This document shows positions 7,403-16,069 of a stretch of DNA of 28,342 nt, in pieces. The position numbers and the translations under genes are program-made. The notes under the pieces were generated by a model. That model did no database searches. It was not told where the DNA came from and saw only the letters and a program-made list of their open reading frames with translations. Positions within the stretch are counted from its first letter, which is position 1. Each line of letters begins with the position of its first letter. This DNA comes from Rhodocyclaceae bacterium UBA5602. GTDB lineage: Bacteria; Pseudomonadota; Gammaproteobacteria; Burkholderiales; Rhodocyclaceae. The stretch lies in the NCBI GenBank assembly GCA_002424865.1, contig DILC01000015.1, positions 1 to 28,342 on the forward strand. Direction: 5' to 3'.

Positions 7403-8173
7403 TTATTTGGGCAAGCCATAACCGTAAGACTGGATAATCCTGGCGGCATAAGGCGTCTTGAGGAACTTGAGCAGTTCAACGGCGGCTGTCTTGTCCCTGC
7501 CCTTGTCCAGCAACACCGCATCCTGGCGGATCGGGGTGTAGTACTTTTGCGGCACGATCCAGGCCGAGCCGGATTTGGCCTTGCCGTCCTCGCCGATCAC
7601 TTGCGATAGAGCGACAAACCCCAGCAGCGCATTGCCCGTGGCGATGAACTGGTAAGTTTGCGCGATATTCTCGCCTTGCACGAGTTTGGGCGCGATGGCG
7701 TCATAAACGCCCAGCGCCTGGAGGGCTTGCACGCCTGCCGCGCCATAAGGCGCCAGCCTGGGGTTGGCGACGGCAAGATGCTCGAAATCGCCCCGTTTCA
7801 ATATGTCGCCGTTGCTATCCACGACGGCTTCCTTGGCCGACCACAGCGCCAGCTTGCCAATGGCATAGGTGAAGCGGCTGTCCTTCACCGCCAGGCCTTC
7901 CTGTTCCATTTTTCCGGGGGTCTCGTCGTCCGCAGCGAGTAAAACCTCGAAGGGCGCACCAGCCTTCACTTGCGCGTAAAACTTGCCGGTCGAGCCAAAA
8001 GACAGCGCCACCTTGTGGCCACTGGTTTTCTCGAATTCGGTGCTGATCTTTTTCATTGGTACGGAGAAGTTCGCGGCAACGGCGACAGAGACTGCGTCAG
8101 CTTGAACCATGCCTGCGCCGGGCAGCAGGGCAGCAGCGATCCACAGTTTTGCCAGCTTAGGTTTTATGCTCAT
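7403..8173 (-). CDS. modA: Periplasmic molybdate-binding protein
   Basis: ModA captures molybdate or tungstate in the periplasm. The 256-residue precursor has a signal peptide of about 25 residues (Lys-rich start, hydrophobic core IAAALLPGAG, probable cleavage after VQA), followed by VSVAVAANFSVPMKKI and LSFGSTGKFYAQVKAGAPFEV, typical of ModA. The C-terminus (FLKTPYAARIIQSYGYGLPK) is complete. It is the first gene of modABC. I see no ModE palindrome upstream; a hairpin with a T-tract lies about 105 bp upstream and probably separates it from nifQ. Confidence 0.96.
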   Translation of the reverse strand: MSIKPKLAKLWIAAALLPGAGMVQADAVSVAVAANFSVPMKKISTEFEKTSGHKVALSFGSTGKFYAQVKAGAPFEVLLAADDETPGKMEQEGLAVKDSRFTYAIGKLALWSAKEAVVDSNGDILKRGDFEHLAVANPRLAPYGAAGVQALQALGVYDAIAPKLVQGENIAQTYQFIATGNALLGFVALSQVIGEDGKAKSGSAWIVPQKYYTPIRQDAVLLDKGRDKTAAVELLKFLKTPYAARIIQSYGYGLPK

Positions 8174-8278
8174 GGTTGTAGTCCTTTGGGGGTGGCCAGT
8201 TTAAATCAGCGATCACCTGTCAGCATGGACAGGTCAATCTGTACTTGGTGCAGGACAAGGTGCTTATGCAGTAAGGCG

Positions 8279-8305
8279 AAAAAGTCGGCGTTGGTGAAGC
8301 GCCGA
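8279..8305 (-). terminator. Terminator-like hairpin between nifQ and modA (repeat copy B)
   Basis: On the minus strand TCGGCG (8300-8305) pairs with CGCCGA (8285-8290) around CTTCACCAA, then CTTTTT follows. This suits termination of the long nif transcript coming from nifQ, 145 bp after its stop. The 3' half resembles copies at 2564 and 22994. Confidence 0.6.
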
Positions 8306-8449
8306 TTTGTCTAAGGAAACGCTTTTTTATATGGACGCCCCGGGAGATCAAGTGATTTTTGCATGGTTGGTTTGCAGGAAAGGCTCGCTAAGTGTTCCCC
8401 TCGTGTCACTAGGTCATATTGAAACTTAGTGCCAATCGCATCGCCTGAT

Positions 8450-9085
8450 TCAGGCTGCCTCTGTTTCAAAGCACAGGGCGTAGTCGCAGCAATCCGTGCA
8501 GTTGGGCGACTTGCAGGCAAGCACTTCCGCTTGCTCGCAGAGCTGCCGGTAGAAGAATTTTTTCCATTTCATGTCGGCGGTGTTCTTTGCCGCGAGCGCA
8601 GGGAAGTTTTCCTGCATCAATTGCGACAGGATGCCGCGGTTGGGCAGGCCCATGTCCTGCCATAGGTGGTTGTCATTTAGGGAGGCCGAGACGATGGCGT
8701 GGCACAGCCATTCCGAGGCCAGCGTTTGATGCCGCCGATGTTGCATCAGGAGCGCGACCAGATCGCCATACTCGTCTTCAGTTGCAGGCGGATTTTGATT
8801 GGCCGGACCGTTTTGCAAGCGCAGGCCGGGGAAAAAGTTTTGTATCAGGCCCTGGAAAGCGGCTTCCGGGAGCCCTCGGATCAGCGGCCTTTTGCCTGTT
8901 TTGAGGGCATGCGACAGCATGCAGGCAAAGGCTGTTGAGACCGGATCCCCGGGGAATCGGGCATGCACTAAAAAGTCTGCGTGTTGAGGCGTGCTGGCGG
9001 TTTTGCATACGCTGCTGGGCAAGGAGGCATGGAAAATTTCGCTGACGCGACCTAGGTAACGGGCTGGGGATGGTTGAATTGGCAT
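8450..9085 (-). CDS. nifQ: NifQ, molybdenum donor for FeMo-co synthesis
   Basis: NifQ carries a Mo-Fe-S cluster and is thought to deliver molybdenum to the NifEN/NifH stage of FeMo-co assembly. The 211-residue protein ends in the diagnostic region MKWKKFFYRQLCEQAE followed by C191-x4-C196-x2-C199-x5-C205-F. The middle (WLCHAIVSASLNDNHLWQDM, LSQLMQENFPALAAKN) also fits. It is last in the fix-ferredoxin-TPR series and directly precedes modABC, so molybdenum uptake and allocation are adjacent. Confidence 0.93.
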   Translation of the reverse strand: MPIQPSPARYLGRVSEIFHASLPSSVCKTASTPQHADFLVHARFPGDPVSTAFACMLSHALKTGKRPLIRGLPEAAFQGLIQNFFPGLRLQNGPANQNPPATEDEYGDLVALLMQHRRHQTLASEWLCHAIVSASLNDNHLWQDMGLPNRGILSQLMQENFPALAAKNTADMKWKKFFYRQLCEQAEVLACKSPNCTDCCDYALCFETEAA

Positions 9086-9147
9086 CGCGTCGGTCTCCTT
9101 GGATTTATTGATTCAAGTTCAATAGTCACATGCCACATTTGGCGGGT

Positions 9148-9651
9148 TCAGCTTTCTGAGCCAGTGATCAGGTCTTGAATAACGGAAGCGCCAATGCTAT
9201 CGCCCGGGTCAATCTGCGCCAGCTTGCTCAGAATTGCGCGCGACTCGGAGCGGCGACCCAGCCGCAGGCAGATAAAAGCCAATGCCTTCAGGCTGAACAG
9301 GTAAAAATGCTGTGGTCCGCGCGTGTCTGTCCAGTTGGTTGTTGCGGAAGTCAGGCTGTGCCAGTCGGAGGCGAAACCAGCCTGCCTCGACGCTTTTGCC
9401 AAGCCGAGGCGGGTAGCTCTCTCAGCGTCATGCAAGCGGCCTTTGTAAAAATAAAACTTGTACAGCGCGAAATAGACGGGCAGGCAGTCGGGGTACATTG
9501 CCTGGGCTGACCACAGAATGGCTTCGGCGCGATTGGCCTGACTATAGGCAGCCGTGGCTTCATCCAGTAGCTGCTGAACCGTAGGCGGTACGGTTGTAAA
9601 GGCTTCGGAACTGTCCAGGTCCGCTTGGTTTTTTACAGGATTGTTCACCAT
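9148..9651 (-). CDS. nif-linked TPR-like protein (paralogue of 25636-26220)
   Basis: A 167-residue soluble protein with two or three TPR-like helical hairpins: LLDEATAAYSQANRAEAILW, VYFALYKFYFYKGRLHDAER, FYLFSLKALAFICLRLGRRS. The first 25 residues look disordered. It has no catalytic motif I know. Its ATG overlaps the end of the ferredoxin gene (shared ATGGTGA), so the two are probably made together. It shares ALY-x-FYFY, DW-x-S-x-T, FYLF-x-LK, LRLG and G-x-SV-x-Q blocks with the protein at 25636-26220. By analogy with TPR folds it may be an assembly adaptor, which is inference. Confidence 0.85.
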   Translation of the reverse strand: MVNNPVKNQADLDSSEAFTTVPPTVQQLLDEATAAYSQANRAEAILWSAQAMYPDCLPVYFALYKFYFYKGRLHDAERATRLGLAKASRQAGFASDWHSLTSATTNWTDTRGPQHFYLFSLKALAFICLRLGRRSESRAILSKLAQIDPGDSIGASVIQDLITGSES

Positions 9652-9968
9652 GCCTCCGCTGAGACACGAAGCCTTTCGGCTGGCTCGCCACCCAATAGAT
9701 GACGTTCAAATATTTCATCCACGTCTTCTTTGCTTACGTTGCCGTAGAGAATGCCTTCGGGGTAGATCAGCACGTTTGCGCCCTGGTCACAAGGCTCCAG
9801 GCAGCCGGAGTAAGCCACTGCCACCTTGCCGTAAGCATTATGCTGCTGTAATTGCTGCCAGAAGGCTTGCAGGACATCACTGGCGCCTTTTTGGCCGCAG
9901 GCGCCACGCGGATGGTTGGCAGGGCGGTTCTGGGAGCAGACGAAGACGTGTTTTTGCGGGTGGGGCAT
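9645..9968 (-). CDS. Thioredoxin-like [2Fe-2S] ferredoxin
   Basis: A 107-residue protein starting MPHPQKHVFVCSQNR at ATG 9968 with GGAGA upstream; the longer frame to 10091 would overlap fixX and is not used. Cysteines at about residues 11, 24, 56 and 60 (VCSQNR, GACGQKG, SGCLEPCDQG) with VLIYPEGILYGNVS match the thioredoxin-fold ferredoxins, such as Azotobacter Shethna protein I, some of which are nif-linked. It sits between fixX and the TPR-like gene. It may protect nitrogenase or carry electrons; the sequence does not decide. Confidence 0.9.
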   Translation of the reverse strand: MPHPQKHVFVCSQNRPANHPRGACGQKGASDVLQAFWQQLQQHNAYGKVAVAYSGCLEPCDQGANVLIYPEGILYGNVSKEDVDEIFERHLLGGEPAERLRVSAEAW

Positions 9969-9984
9969 GGTCGTTCTCCGCGGC

Positions 9985-10278
9985 TCAGCCGAATTTGAAC
10001 AGGATGCCGTAGCCGCCACGCGGGTATTCCCACGCCACGTTGCGGTGATCGTCGCAGATGATGCGGCAGGTACCGCACTCAAGGCAGCCATCGGTGATCA
10101 GAACGATACGGCCGTTGCCTTCTTGTGTGTAGCAACCGGCCGGGCAACAGACTGCGCATTGTTGCGAGCTGCACTGGTTGGTGCATATCTCCGGATCCTT
10201 GATCGAGATATGCGGCCTTCCCGTATCCACCTTGTAGCGGTTCTGGAAAAGCTTTTCTTCTACTTTAGCCGTGCTCAT
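9985..10278 (-). CDS. fixX: FixX, ferredoxin-like subunit of the Fix complex
   Basis: A 97-residue protein starting at ATG 10278, which overlaps the fixC stop as ATGA. It contains CxxxQCAVCCPAGCY and GCLECGTCRIIC, and ends in YPRGGYGILFKFG, as in FixX. It carries Fe-S clusters and takes electrons within the FixABCX membrane-associated complex. Confidence 0.96.
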   Translation of the reverse strand: MSTAKVEEKLFQNRYKVDTGRPHISIKDPEICTNQCSSQQCAVCCPAGCYTQEGNGRIVLITDGCLECGTCRIICDDHRNVAWEYPRGGYGILFKFG

Positions 10279-11576
10279 TCGAAAGCCCTCCACATCTTGA
10301 ATGCGTCACCCATCAGGCCGAAAAGTGAGCGCTTGTGAGTAAAACTCCGCCGAATCTCCCGCTCCTTGCTCTTCTTGTCGATGCCATTGACGGTGAGCAT
10401 GGTTTGCGCGGCCTGGCTCATGAGATCGGGGTAGGTGGTGAAAAACTGCGGGTTGCTGTGGAATATGCCCGGCAGGTTCTTGTACTTCTTTAAGTCCTTC
10501 ATGACAAAACTGTTGTCCAAGGCGGTCCGATACGCGGCAAGGTTCCTGGCCGTAAAGGGCAGCCCTTCTTGTGCCAGGCCGATAACGGTTTCGGCAGCGA
10601 TGCGGCCGGTCGTCATGGCTAAATTCGAACCTTCACGGTGCACCGAATTGACGAACATGCCAGAGTCGCCCACCACCAGCCAGCCATTGCCATAAATTTG
10701 CGGGATGGCTTTATAGCCGCCTTCGGGTATCAGGTGCGCGGCGTATTCCTTCATCTCCCCGCCTTCCAGCAAAGGTTTGACGGAGGGATGCCCTTTCAGG
10801 TCTTCTAGCAGCTGGTGGGGCGAAACCGCTTGTTTTTTGAAGTCGGAGAGCATGCAGCCCACGCCGATGGTGAGAGACTCTTTGTTGGTGTACAGGAAGC
10901 CCGTGCCCATCATGCCCTTGGTGATTTTCCCGACCATCTCAATAACCACGCCCGCATCGCCCGACAGGTTAAAGCGGCTCTCGATGGTTTCCTGGGGCAT
11001 GAAATGGATTTCCTTCACGGCCAGCGCCACATCACCAGGATTCAACTCCGGACGAAAGCCCGCCTTGCGGGCCAGGACAGAATTCACCCCATCGGCGAGG
11101 ATGACAAGGTCGGCGAATACCGAGCCACCCATGCGGTCGGTCTGTACGCCGATAACGCGATCGTCATCCATGATCAAATCGCTGACCGTGGTTTCACAAA
11201 TCAGCAGTGCGCCCGCTTCCTGGACTTTCTGCGAAAACCACTTGTCGAATTGGGCGCGGATGATGGTGTAGCGATTGTAGGGCGGCTTGTTGAAAGTGTT
11301 CGAGCGGTAGTGCGCACCCATGTAGGACTCATCATCCATCATCCACATGCGTTGTTCAATGATGTGGCGTTCAAGCGGGGCGTCGTCGCGAAAATCGGGG
11401 ATGATGCGCTCTAAAGCATCGGAATACAGGATGGCGCCTTGCACATTTTTCGAGCCGGGATACTCCCCCCGCTCCAGCTGCAATACCTTGAGCCCGGACT
11501 TGGCCAGGGTGTAGGCTGCGGCGTTACCGGAGGGGCCGGCGCCAACCACAATCACGTCAAATTTTTCAGCCATCAT
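10275..11576 (-). CDS. fixC: FixC, ETF-quinone oxidoreductase-like flavoprotein
   Basis: A 433-residue FAD protein with the N-terminal dinucleotide-binding loop VVGAGPSGNAAAYTLA, ERGEYPGSKNVQGA, an ILADGVNSVLARKAG segment, and GWLVVGDSGMFVNSVHREGSNLAM near the second FAD contact. With FixX it resembles a split ETF-QO. Two ATGs (11576, 11573) follow AAGGAG; either may be used. FixABCX bifurcates electrons from NADH to quinone and to the low-potential ferredoxin or flavodoxin that feeds nitrogenase. Confidence 0.96.
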   Translation of the reverse strand: MMAEKFDVIVVGAGPSGNAAAYTLAKSGLKVLQLERGEYPGSKNVQGAILYSDALERIIPDFRDDAPLERHIIEQRMWMMDDESYMGAHYRSNTFNKPPYNRYTIIRAQFDKWFSQKVQEAGALLICETTVSDLIMDDDRVIGVQTDRMGGSVFADLVILADGVNSVLARKAGFRPELNPGDVALAVKEIHFMPQETIESRFNLSGDAGVVIEMVGKITKGMMGTGFLYTNKESLTIGVGCMLSDFKKQAVSPHQLLEDLKGHPSVKPLLEGGEMKEYAAHLIPEGGYKAIPQIYGNGWLVVGDSGMFVNSVHREGSNLAMTTGRIAAETVIGLAQEGLPFTARNLAAYRTALDNSFVMKDLKKYKNLPGIFHSNPQFFTTYPDLMSQAAQTMLTVNGIDKKSKEREIRRSFTHKRSLFGLMGDAFKMWRAFE

Positions 11577-11584
11577 GTTTCTCC

Positions 11585-12679
11585 TTAGCTGGCCATCTTT
11601 GCTACAGCAAGCTGCTGCTTGAAGGCTTGCGTCAGCGCCGGAAGGATGGTCATGGCATTACCCACGATGCCATAGGTTGCAAAGTCAAAAATCGGTGCGT
11701 TGGGATCATTGTTGATGGCAATGATCACGTCCGAATCGGCCATGCCGACGCGATGTTGCACCGCCCCTGAAATGCCCGCTGCGATATAGAGCTTGGGCCT
11801 GACGGTCTTGCCGGACTGGCCTACCTGGCGATCCAGCTCCACCCAGCCCGCCTGCACAACCGGGCGTGAGGCGCCGACTTCTGCGCCCAGCAACAGGGCA
11901 AGATCCCAGATCAGTTGGAAGTTTTCCGGGTTCTTCATGCCGCGGCCGCCTGAAACAATGATGTCAGCAAAGGCCAGCTGCGGCTTGTCTTGCTGGTTAT
12001 CCGGGATGTATTCAAGAACCTTGGTGACAATCTCCGCTTCCATCATGCCCAGCGGATGCTGGATGATGGTGCCGGTGCGTGACGTATCGCGATTCGGCAT
12101 GGCCATGACGCGGGGGCGCACGGTGGCCATCTGTGGCCGGAAGTTCAGGGTCAGGATGGTGCACAGCAAGCTGCCGCCAAAGGTCGGGCGCGAAGCGGCG
12201 AGGCTGCGGTTTTCCATGTCAATGTTAAGTTCGGTGCAGTCGGCGGTCAGCCCGGTTTTTAGCGTTGTCGCCACGCTGCCCGCCAGGTCACGGCCTTGTG
12301 TTGTTGCGCCCAGCAGTAGGATTTCCGGCTGATAGGCATTGACTAAATCGGTCAGGCCTTTGGTAAAAGGCTGGTTGCGGTAGTTGCCAAGAACCACGTC
12401 TTCCATCAGGTAACAGTGGTCTGCGCCATGGAAGAATGCCTCCTCGCAAAAACGTCGCGTGGCGAGACTCGGCGCCCCCAACACCACGCCGGATAAAGGC
12501 ACTTCAAGCTTGTCGGCTAATTTGCGCCCTTCACCGAGCAGTTCCCAGGAGACGGGATGAACTCCGCCCTGCTCATGCTCGATGAATACCCAGACGCCCT
12601 TGTAGGCCTTGAGTTCATCCGATAATTCGTATTTGCCTTTGCCGGATTTTTTGGCAGGGACTCTGGTTTCCTCACTCAT
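11585..12679 (-). CDS. fixB: FixB, electron-transfer flavoprotein alpha-type subunit
   Basis: A 364-residue ETF-alpha homologue. The C-terminal FAD domain shows VSGGRGMKNPENFQL, GASRPVVQAGWV, GQSGKTVRPKLYIAAGISGA and IAINNDPNAPIFDFATYGIVGN. The N-terminal 25 residues are Lys-rich. It lies 8 bp after fixA and 8 bp before fixC and forms the bifurcating heterodimer with FixA. Confidence 0.96.
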   Translation of the reverse strand: MSEETRVPAKKSGKGKYELSDELKAYKGVWVFIEHEQGGVHPVSWELLGEGRKLADKLEVPLSGVVLGAPSLATRRFCEEAFFHGADHCYLMEDVVLGNYRNQPFTKGLTDLVNAYQPEILLLGATTQGRDLAGSVATTLKTGLTADCTELNIDMENRSLAASRPTFGGSLLCTILTLNFRPQMATVRPRVMAMPNRDTSRTGTIIQHPLGMMEAEIVTKVLEYIPDNQQDKPQLAFADIIVSGGRGMKNPENFQLIWDLALLLGAEVGASRPVVQAGWVELDRQVGQSGKTVRPKLYIAAGISGAVQHRVGMADSDVIIAINNDPNAPIFDFATYGIVGNAMTILPALTQAFKQQLAVAKMAS

Positions 12680-12687
12680 GACTTTTC

Positions 12688-13533
12688 CTAAGCGGCCTGT
12701 TTGACGACGGCTTCACTCGCGGAAGGATGCTGAGTGAAGAGTTTGGATACTAAAGTCAGCGCAAGATCACGCGGTTCGCCACTTTCGCTCTCGATGATCT
12801 CCGCACGCTGGGTCTTGGCTTGCGGCGCGAACACTTTGCTCACGACGGTGGGCGAACCTTTGAGGCCGATTTTGCTGACATCTTCAATGCCGGCAGCAAC
12901 GCGGTCCCAAATCTTGAGTTGGTGGCGCGCGGCGCGAAACATGTTGTCCATGGTGGCAAAGCGCATTTCGTTGGTGCCTTCGAGCATGGTGACAAGGCAG
13001 GGCAGTTGGGTCGTCAATACTTGCACTCCCCCTTCGGCCCGGCGCTGGACTTGTATCGTGCGGCTGGTGGTATCCACCGAATCAACTTGCGAGACATAAG
13101 TCAGCAACTGCATGTCCATCCGCTTGGCGATGCCCGGGCCGACTTGCGCCGTATCGCCATCAATGGTCTGTTTGCCGCAGAACACCATGTCCACTGCCTG
13201 GTTCTTGGAAATTTGATTGATTGCGGCAGCCAGGGCAAACGAGGTTGCCAGGGTGTCCGCGCCGGCAAAGGCACGGTCGGTGACGAGAATCGCTTCATCA
13301 GCGCCGTAGGAGATGCATTTTCGCAGTGCCGCTTCAGCTTGGGGCGGCCCCATGGTGATGACCGTGACACAGCCGCCATGGATGTCCTTGAGCCGCAACG
13401 CCTCTTCCAGCGAAAACAGGTCGTAGGGATTGACGACGGCTGGAACCCCCTGGCGCATGATCGTGTTGGTCACGGGATGCACGCGAATTTGCGCGCTGTC
13501 CGGAACCTGTTTTATGCAAACAACAATATGCAT
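12688..13533 (-). CDS. fixA: FixA, electron-transfer flavoprotein beta-type subunit
   Basis: A 281-residue ETF-beta homologue starting MHIVVCIKQVPDS at ATG 13533 with GGAG upstream; the frame extends to 13623 but overlaps nifW. VVNPYDLFSLEEALRLKD, VITMGPPQAE, LRKCISYGADEAILVTDRAFAGADT and FCGKQTIDGDTAQVGPGIA are ETF-beta signatures. It binds NADH and the bifurcating FAD together with FixB. It is the first of fixABCX, 28 bp after nifW. Confidence 0.96.
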   Translation of the reverse strand: MHIVVCIKQVPDSAQIRVHPVTNTIMRQGVPAVVNPYDLFSLEEALRLKDIHGGCVTVITMGPPQAEAALRKCISYGADEAILVTDRAFAGADTLATSFALAAAINQISKNQAVDMVFCGKQTIDGDTAQVGPGIAKRMDMQLLTYVSQVDSVDTTSRTIQVQRRAEGGVQVLTTQLPCLVTMLEGTNEMRFATMDNMFRAARHQLKIWDRVAAGIEDVSKIGLKGSPTVVSKVFAPQAKTQRAEIIESESGEPRDLALTLVSKLFTQHPSASEAVVKQAA

Positions 13534-13561
13534 GATAGTTGCTCCACTTAATGAGGCGTGT

Positions 13562-13891
13562 TCATGCGCGCGAGGGCATGGTTTCACGCAGTTTGTCGAT
13601 TGAGAAACTTTTGGCCTCGGCATCCTGGAAAACTTTCATGACTTTTTCCCGGGCGGCCGAAGAGCTGACGAAATCCCCATAGGCCTTTAGCAGCAGGCTG
13701 CGGTAGCGCTGGTACATGGCGCCGTCGTCCAGGTCAGCCAAGCCATTTTCCTGGCGCAAGTATTGGTAAAAGCGCTTGAGAATGTGCAAGCGATTGACAT
13801 GCACAACGTTCTCGTCAAAAGGGATACAGAAAAATTCAAGAAACTCTTCTGCGGCGGACAGCTTGCTCAAGCGCTCAATTAGCGGGTTCAT
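13562..13891 (-). CDS. nifW: NifW, nitrogenase stabilising/protective protein
   Basis: A 109-residue protein starting MNPLIERLSKLSAAEEFLEF at 13891. The pattern LSAAEEFLEFFCIPFDENVVHVNRLHILKRF-like and the tail (KVFQDAEAKSFSIDKL) fit NifW. NifW is associated with MoFe protein maturation and tolerance to oxygen damage. It sits 19 bp after cysE. The longer frame to 14011 would lie inside cysE and is rejected. Confidence 0.93.
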   Translation of the reverse strand: MNPLIERLSKLSAAEEFLEFFCIPFDENVVHVNRLHILKRFYQYLRQENGLADLDDGAMYQRYRSLLLKAYGDFVSSSAAREKVMKVFQDAEAKSFSIDKLRETMPSRA

Positions 13892-13910
13892 GTTGGTGGC
13901 CTTCAGGGGG

Positions 13911-14756
13911 TTAAAGGGTGAGTGCGGCGGCAAAGGCGGGTTCGGTACAGGTGTCGTTGCAAGTTGTGCAACCGGATGATTCGTTAGGGGTTTCCTTCTT
14001 GATGGAGGCAACCTGCTTTTCCAGAGCGTCTATGCGATCCAGCAGGCAAGAGATGGCTTTGCCGACGGGATCTGGCATCTGGTGGTGGTCAAGATCTATG
14101 CCTTGCGCGGTAATGCGGCGATCGCTTTTTGGCAATACCATGCGGCCGGGAATGCCGACGACTGTCATTCCTGCAGAGACATCGCCGATGACAACGGAGT
14201 TGGCGGCGATGCGCGCATTGCGGCCAATGGTGACTGGGCCCAGTATCTTGGCGCCGGCACCGACCACAACGCCGGATTCCAGCGTCGGGTGGCGTTTGCC
14301 CGGGTTCCATGAAGTCCCGCCGAGCGTGACGCCATGATAAAGCGTCACGTCGTCCCCAATGTCTGCGGTCTCGCCAATGACGACGCCACAGCCATGGTCA
14401 ATAAAAAAACGCTGGCCTATGGTGGCGCCGGGGTGAATGTCGATATCTGTTACCAGACGGGCGAAAAAGCTGATCAGCCGCGCCATGTAACGCCAGCCGA
14501 AACGCCACAAGCGGTGGGCGATACGGTGCAATATCAAGGCATGCACACCAGGGTAGATGGTGACGACTTCCAGCGTGTTGCGCGCAGCCGGATCGCGGCT
14601 GAAAACGCAGCGTACATCGTCGCGCAGTGTTCGCCAGAGATTCGATGGCTTATGGGTTGGCGCGCTGGTTGGCAAACTGCTTGGCGCACCGGTTTCCCGA
14701 TTGGGCGAGGCGGCCTGCTTGAGCGCAGTCATTGTTTCCGGATCCGGGCGGTTCAT
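13911..14756 (-). CDS. cysE: Serine O-acetyltransferase, nif-linked
   Basis: CysE makes O-acetylserine for cysteine synthesis, supplying sulfur for Fe-S cluster assembly. The 281-residue protein has LWRTLRDDVRCVFSRDPAA, HRLWRFGWRYMARLISFFAR, then the left-handed beta-helix (DIHPGATIGQRFFIDHGCGV, VTLYHGVTLGGT, GARIAANSVV-type hexapeptides) with the active-site HG residues. The ATG at 14756 overlaps the nifV stop (ATGA). Odd feature: after the usual end comes a helical stretch (IDALEKQVASIKKET) and a Cys-rich tail, SGCTTCNDTC, absent from short housekeeping SATs I know; it could bind metal or relax cysteine feedback (inference). Confidence 0.93.
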   Translation of the reverse strand: MNRPDPETMTALKQAASPNRETGAPSSLPTSAPTHKPSNLWRTLRDDVRCVFSRDPAARNTLEVVTIYPGVHALILHRIAHRLWRFGWRYMARLISFFARLVTDIDIHPGATIGQRFFIDHGCGVVIGETADIGDDVTLYHGVTLGGTSWNPGKRHPTLESGVVVGAGAKILGPVTIGRNARIAANSVVIGDVSAGMTVVGIPGRMVLPKSDRRITAQGIDLDHHQMPDPVGKAISCLLDRIDALEKQVASIKKETPNESSGCTTCNDTCTEPAFAAALTL

Positions 14757-15883
14757 GATGGTATGGCTTCGCAATGCGTGGTTTCAAGATAGAACCGCTT
14801 GAGATCGGTGGCGGAGGGCGGGTTCTTGGTGGTTATGGCATGATCGCGAATACGTGCCAGCAGTAGTTCAGCCTCAATGTCGGAGAGCAATAAACCCAGC
14901 TGGGCGTAGGCATCAATCACAGCGCGTGAGCCGGAATGCTTGCCAAGTATGGTGCGATGCTGACGTCCGACTTCAGCCGGGTCAAAGCCCTGATAGTTGC
15001 TTGGGTTCTTGAGCAGGCCATCGACATGAATGCCTGCCTCATGGGTAAATACGCCTTCGCCGACGATGCTTTTATTGGCCGCCACGTTGCGTCCCGAGGC
15101 GAGTTCTACCATGCGTGAAATAGACGGGAAATGATGGCTGTCAATGGAGACTTCAACGCCGTACAAATGGCGCAAGGCCATCACGACTTCTTCCAGCGCG
15201 GCGTTGCCTGCACGCTCGCCCAGGCCATTGACTGTCGTGTTGGCATGGGTCGCCCCGGCACGCAGGGCGGCGAGGGTGTTGGCTGTGGCCAGGCCAAGGT
15301 CGTTATGCGCATGGATCTCGATTTCAATATCACTGATGTCGCGCAATTGCTTGATGCGGGCCCAGGTAGAAAAGGGATCAAGCAGCCCCAGCGTGTCAGC
15401 AAATCTGAAGCGGCGCGCCCCCGCAGCTTGCACAGTGTCCACGACACGCAGTAAAAATTCCGGATCTGCGCGCGAGGCATCTTCGCCGCCCACACAGACA
15501 TCCATGCCCAAGTCAAAAGCGCGGCCGACATAATCGCGGATGGTCTGCAATATCCACTCACGCGAACGGTTAAGCTTGTGCTCGATATGGATATCCGAAA
15601 CGGGTATTGAGAGATTCACCAAATCCGCATGGGAAAGCGCCGCGGCGACAAGATCCTTTTCGCACATGCGCCCCCAGACCATCGTTTGGCTTGGCAGGCC
15701 CAGCGAGGTAATGGCACAGATGACTTCCAGCTCAGCCGAACCCATCACCGGGATGCCGATTTCCATTTCCGGCACACCTGCCTTTGCCAGCGCACACGCG
15801 ATGGCGATTTTCTCTTCTGGCGAGAAAGCCACACCGGCGGTTTGTTCGCCGTCGCGCAATGTCGTGTCATTGATGGTAACCAT
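14753..15883 (-). CDS. nifV: Homocitrate synthase NifV
   Basis: NifV condenses acetyl-CoA and 2-oxoglutarate to homocitrate, the organic ligand of FeMo-co. The 376-residue protein starts VTINDTTLRDGEQTAGVAFS, with the HMG-CoA-lyase-like metal and catalytic residues (TLRDGEQ), and has EIEIHAHNDLGLATANTLAA with the metal-binding HAHND, and TVNGLGERAGNAALEEV. The ATG at 15883 has no strong SD. The gene has its own sigma-54 promoter about 54 bp upstream and is coupled to cysE by a 4-bp overlap. Confidence 0.95.
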   Translation of the reverse strand: MVTINDTTLRDGEQTAGVAFSPEEKIAIACALAKAGVPEMEIGIPVMGSAELEVICAITSLGLPSQTMVWGRMCEKDLVAAALSHADLVNLSIPVSDIHIEHKLNRSREWILQTIRDYVGRAFDLGMDVCVGGEDASRADPEFLLRVVDTVQAAGARRFRFADTLGLLDPFSTWARIKQLRDISDIEIEIHAHNDLGLATANTLAALRAGATHANTTVNGLGERAGNAALEEVVMALRHLYGVEVSIDSHHFPSISRMVELASGRNVAANKSIVGEGVFTHEAGIHVDGLLKNPSNYQGFDPAEVGRQHRTILGKHSGSRAVIDAYAQLGLLLSDIEAELLLARIRDHAITTKNPPSATDLKRFYLETTHCEAIPS

Positions 15884-15936
15884 GATGTCTGGATAGATTG
15901 GCCATTGAGTTGGAGGATTCTGTATGTTCTCTATTG

Positions 15937-15952
15937 AGCAAGTCGTATGCCA
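15937..15952 (-). promoter_or_regulatory. Sigma-54 (-24/-12) promoter of nifV
   Basis: TGGCATACGACTTGCT on the minus strand fits the -24/-12 consensus exactly (TGGCAY-R-N4-TTGCW; GG and GC 10 bases apart). It lies in the 186-bp fdx-nifV gap with a NifA site about 95 bp upstream. Confidence 0.9.
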
Positions 15953-16046
15953 GTACAGGAAGGTTATCTAATGATCTTTATATTCAGTATGTTGGATTGG
16001 TTTTATGATGCGGCCCGGTAAGCTTGGTGGGTGGGGGTGTCGCGTT

Positions 16047-16062
16047 TGTCGTATTTGCAACA
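16047..16062. promoter_or_regulatory. NifA upstream activator site for nifV
   Basis: TGTCGTATTTGCAACA is a perfect TGT-N10-ACA NifA-binding motif. It begins 8 bp past the fdx stop and ends about 95 bp upstream of the nifV -24 element, a normal distance for DNA looping. Confidence 0.85.
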
Positions 16063-16069
16063 GGGGTAC

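Noticed and set aside
8311..8520. 69-residue minus-strand frame after nifQ
   Set aside because: It overlaps the nifQ 3' end out of frame and lacks coding character.
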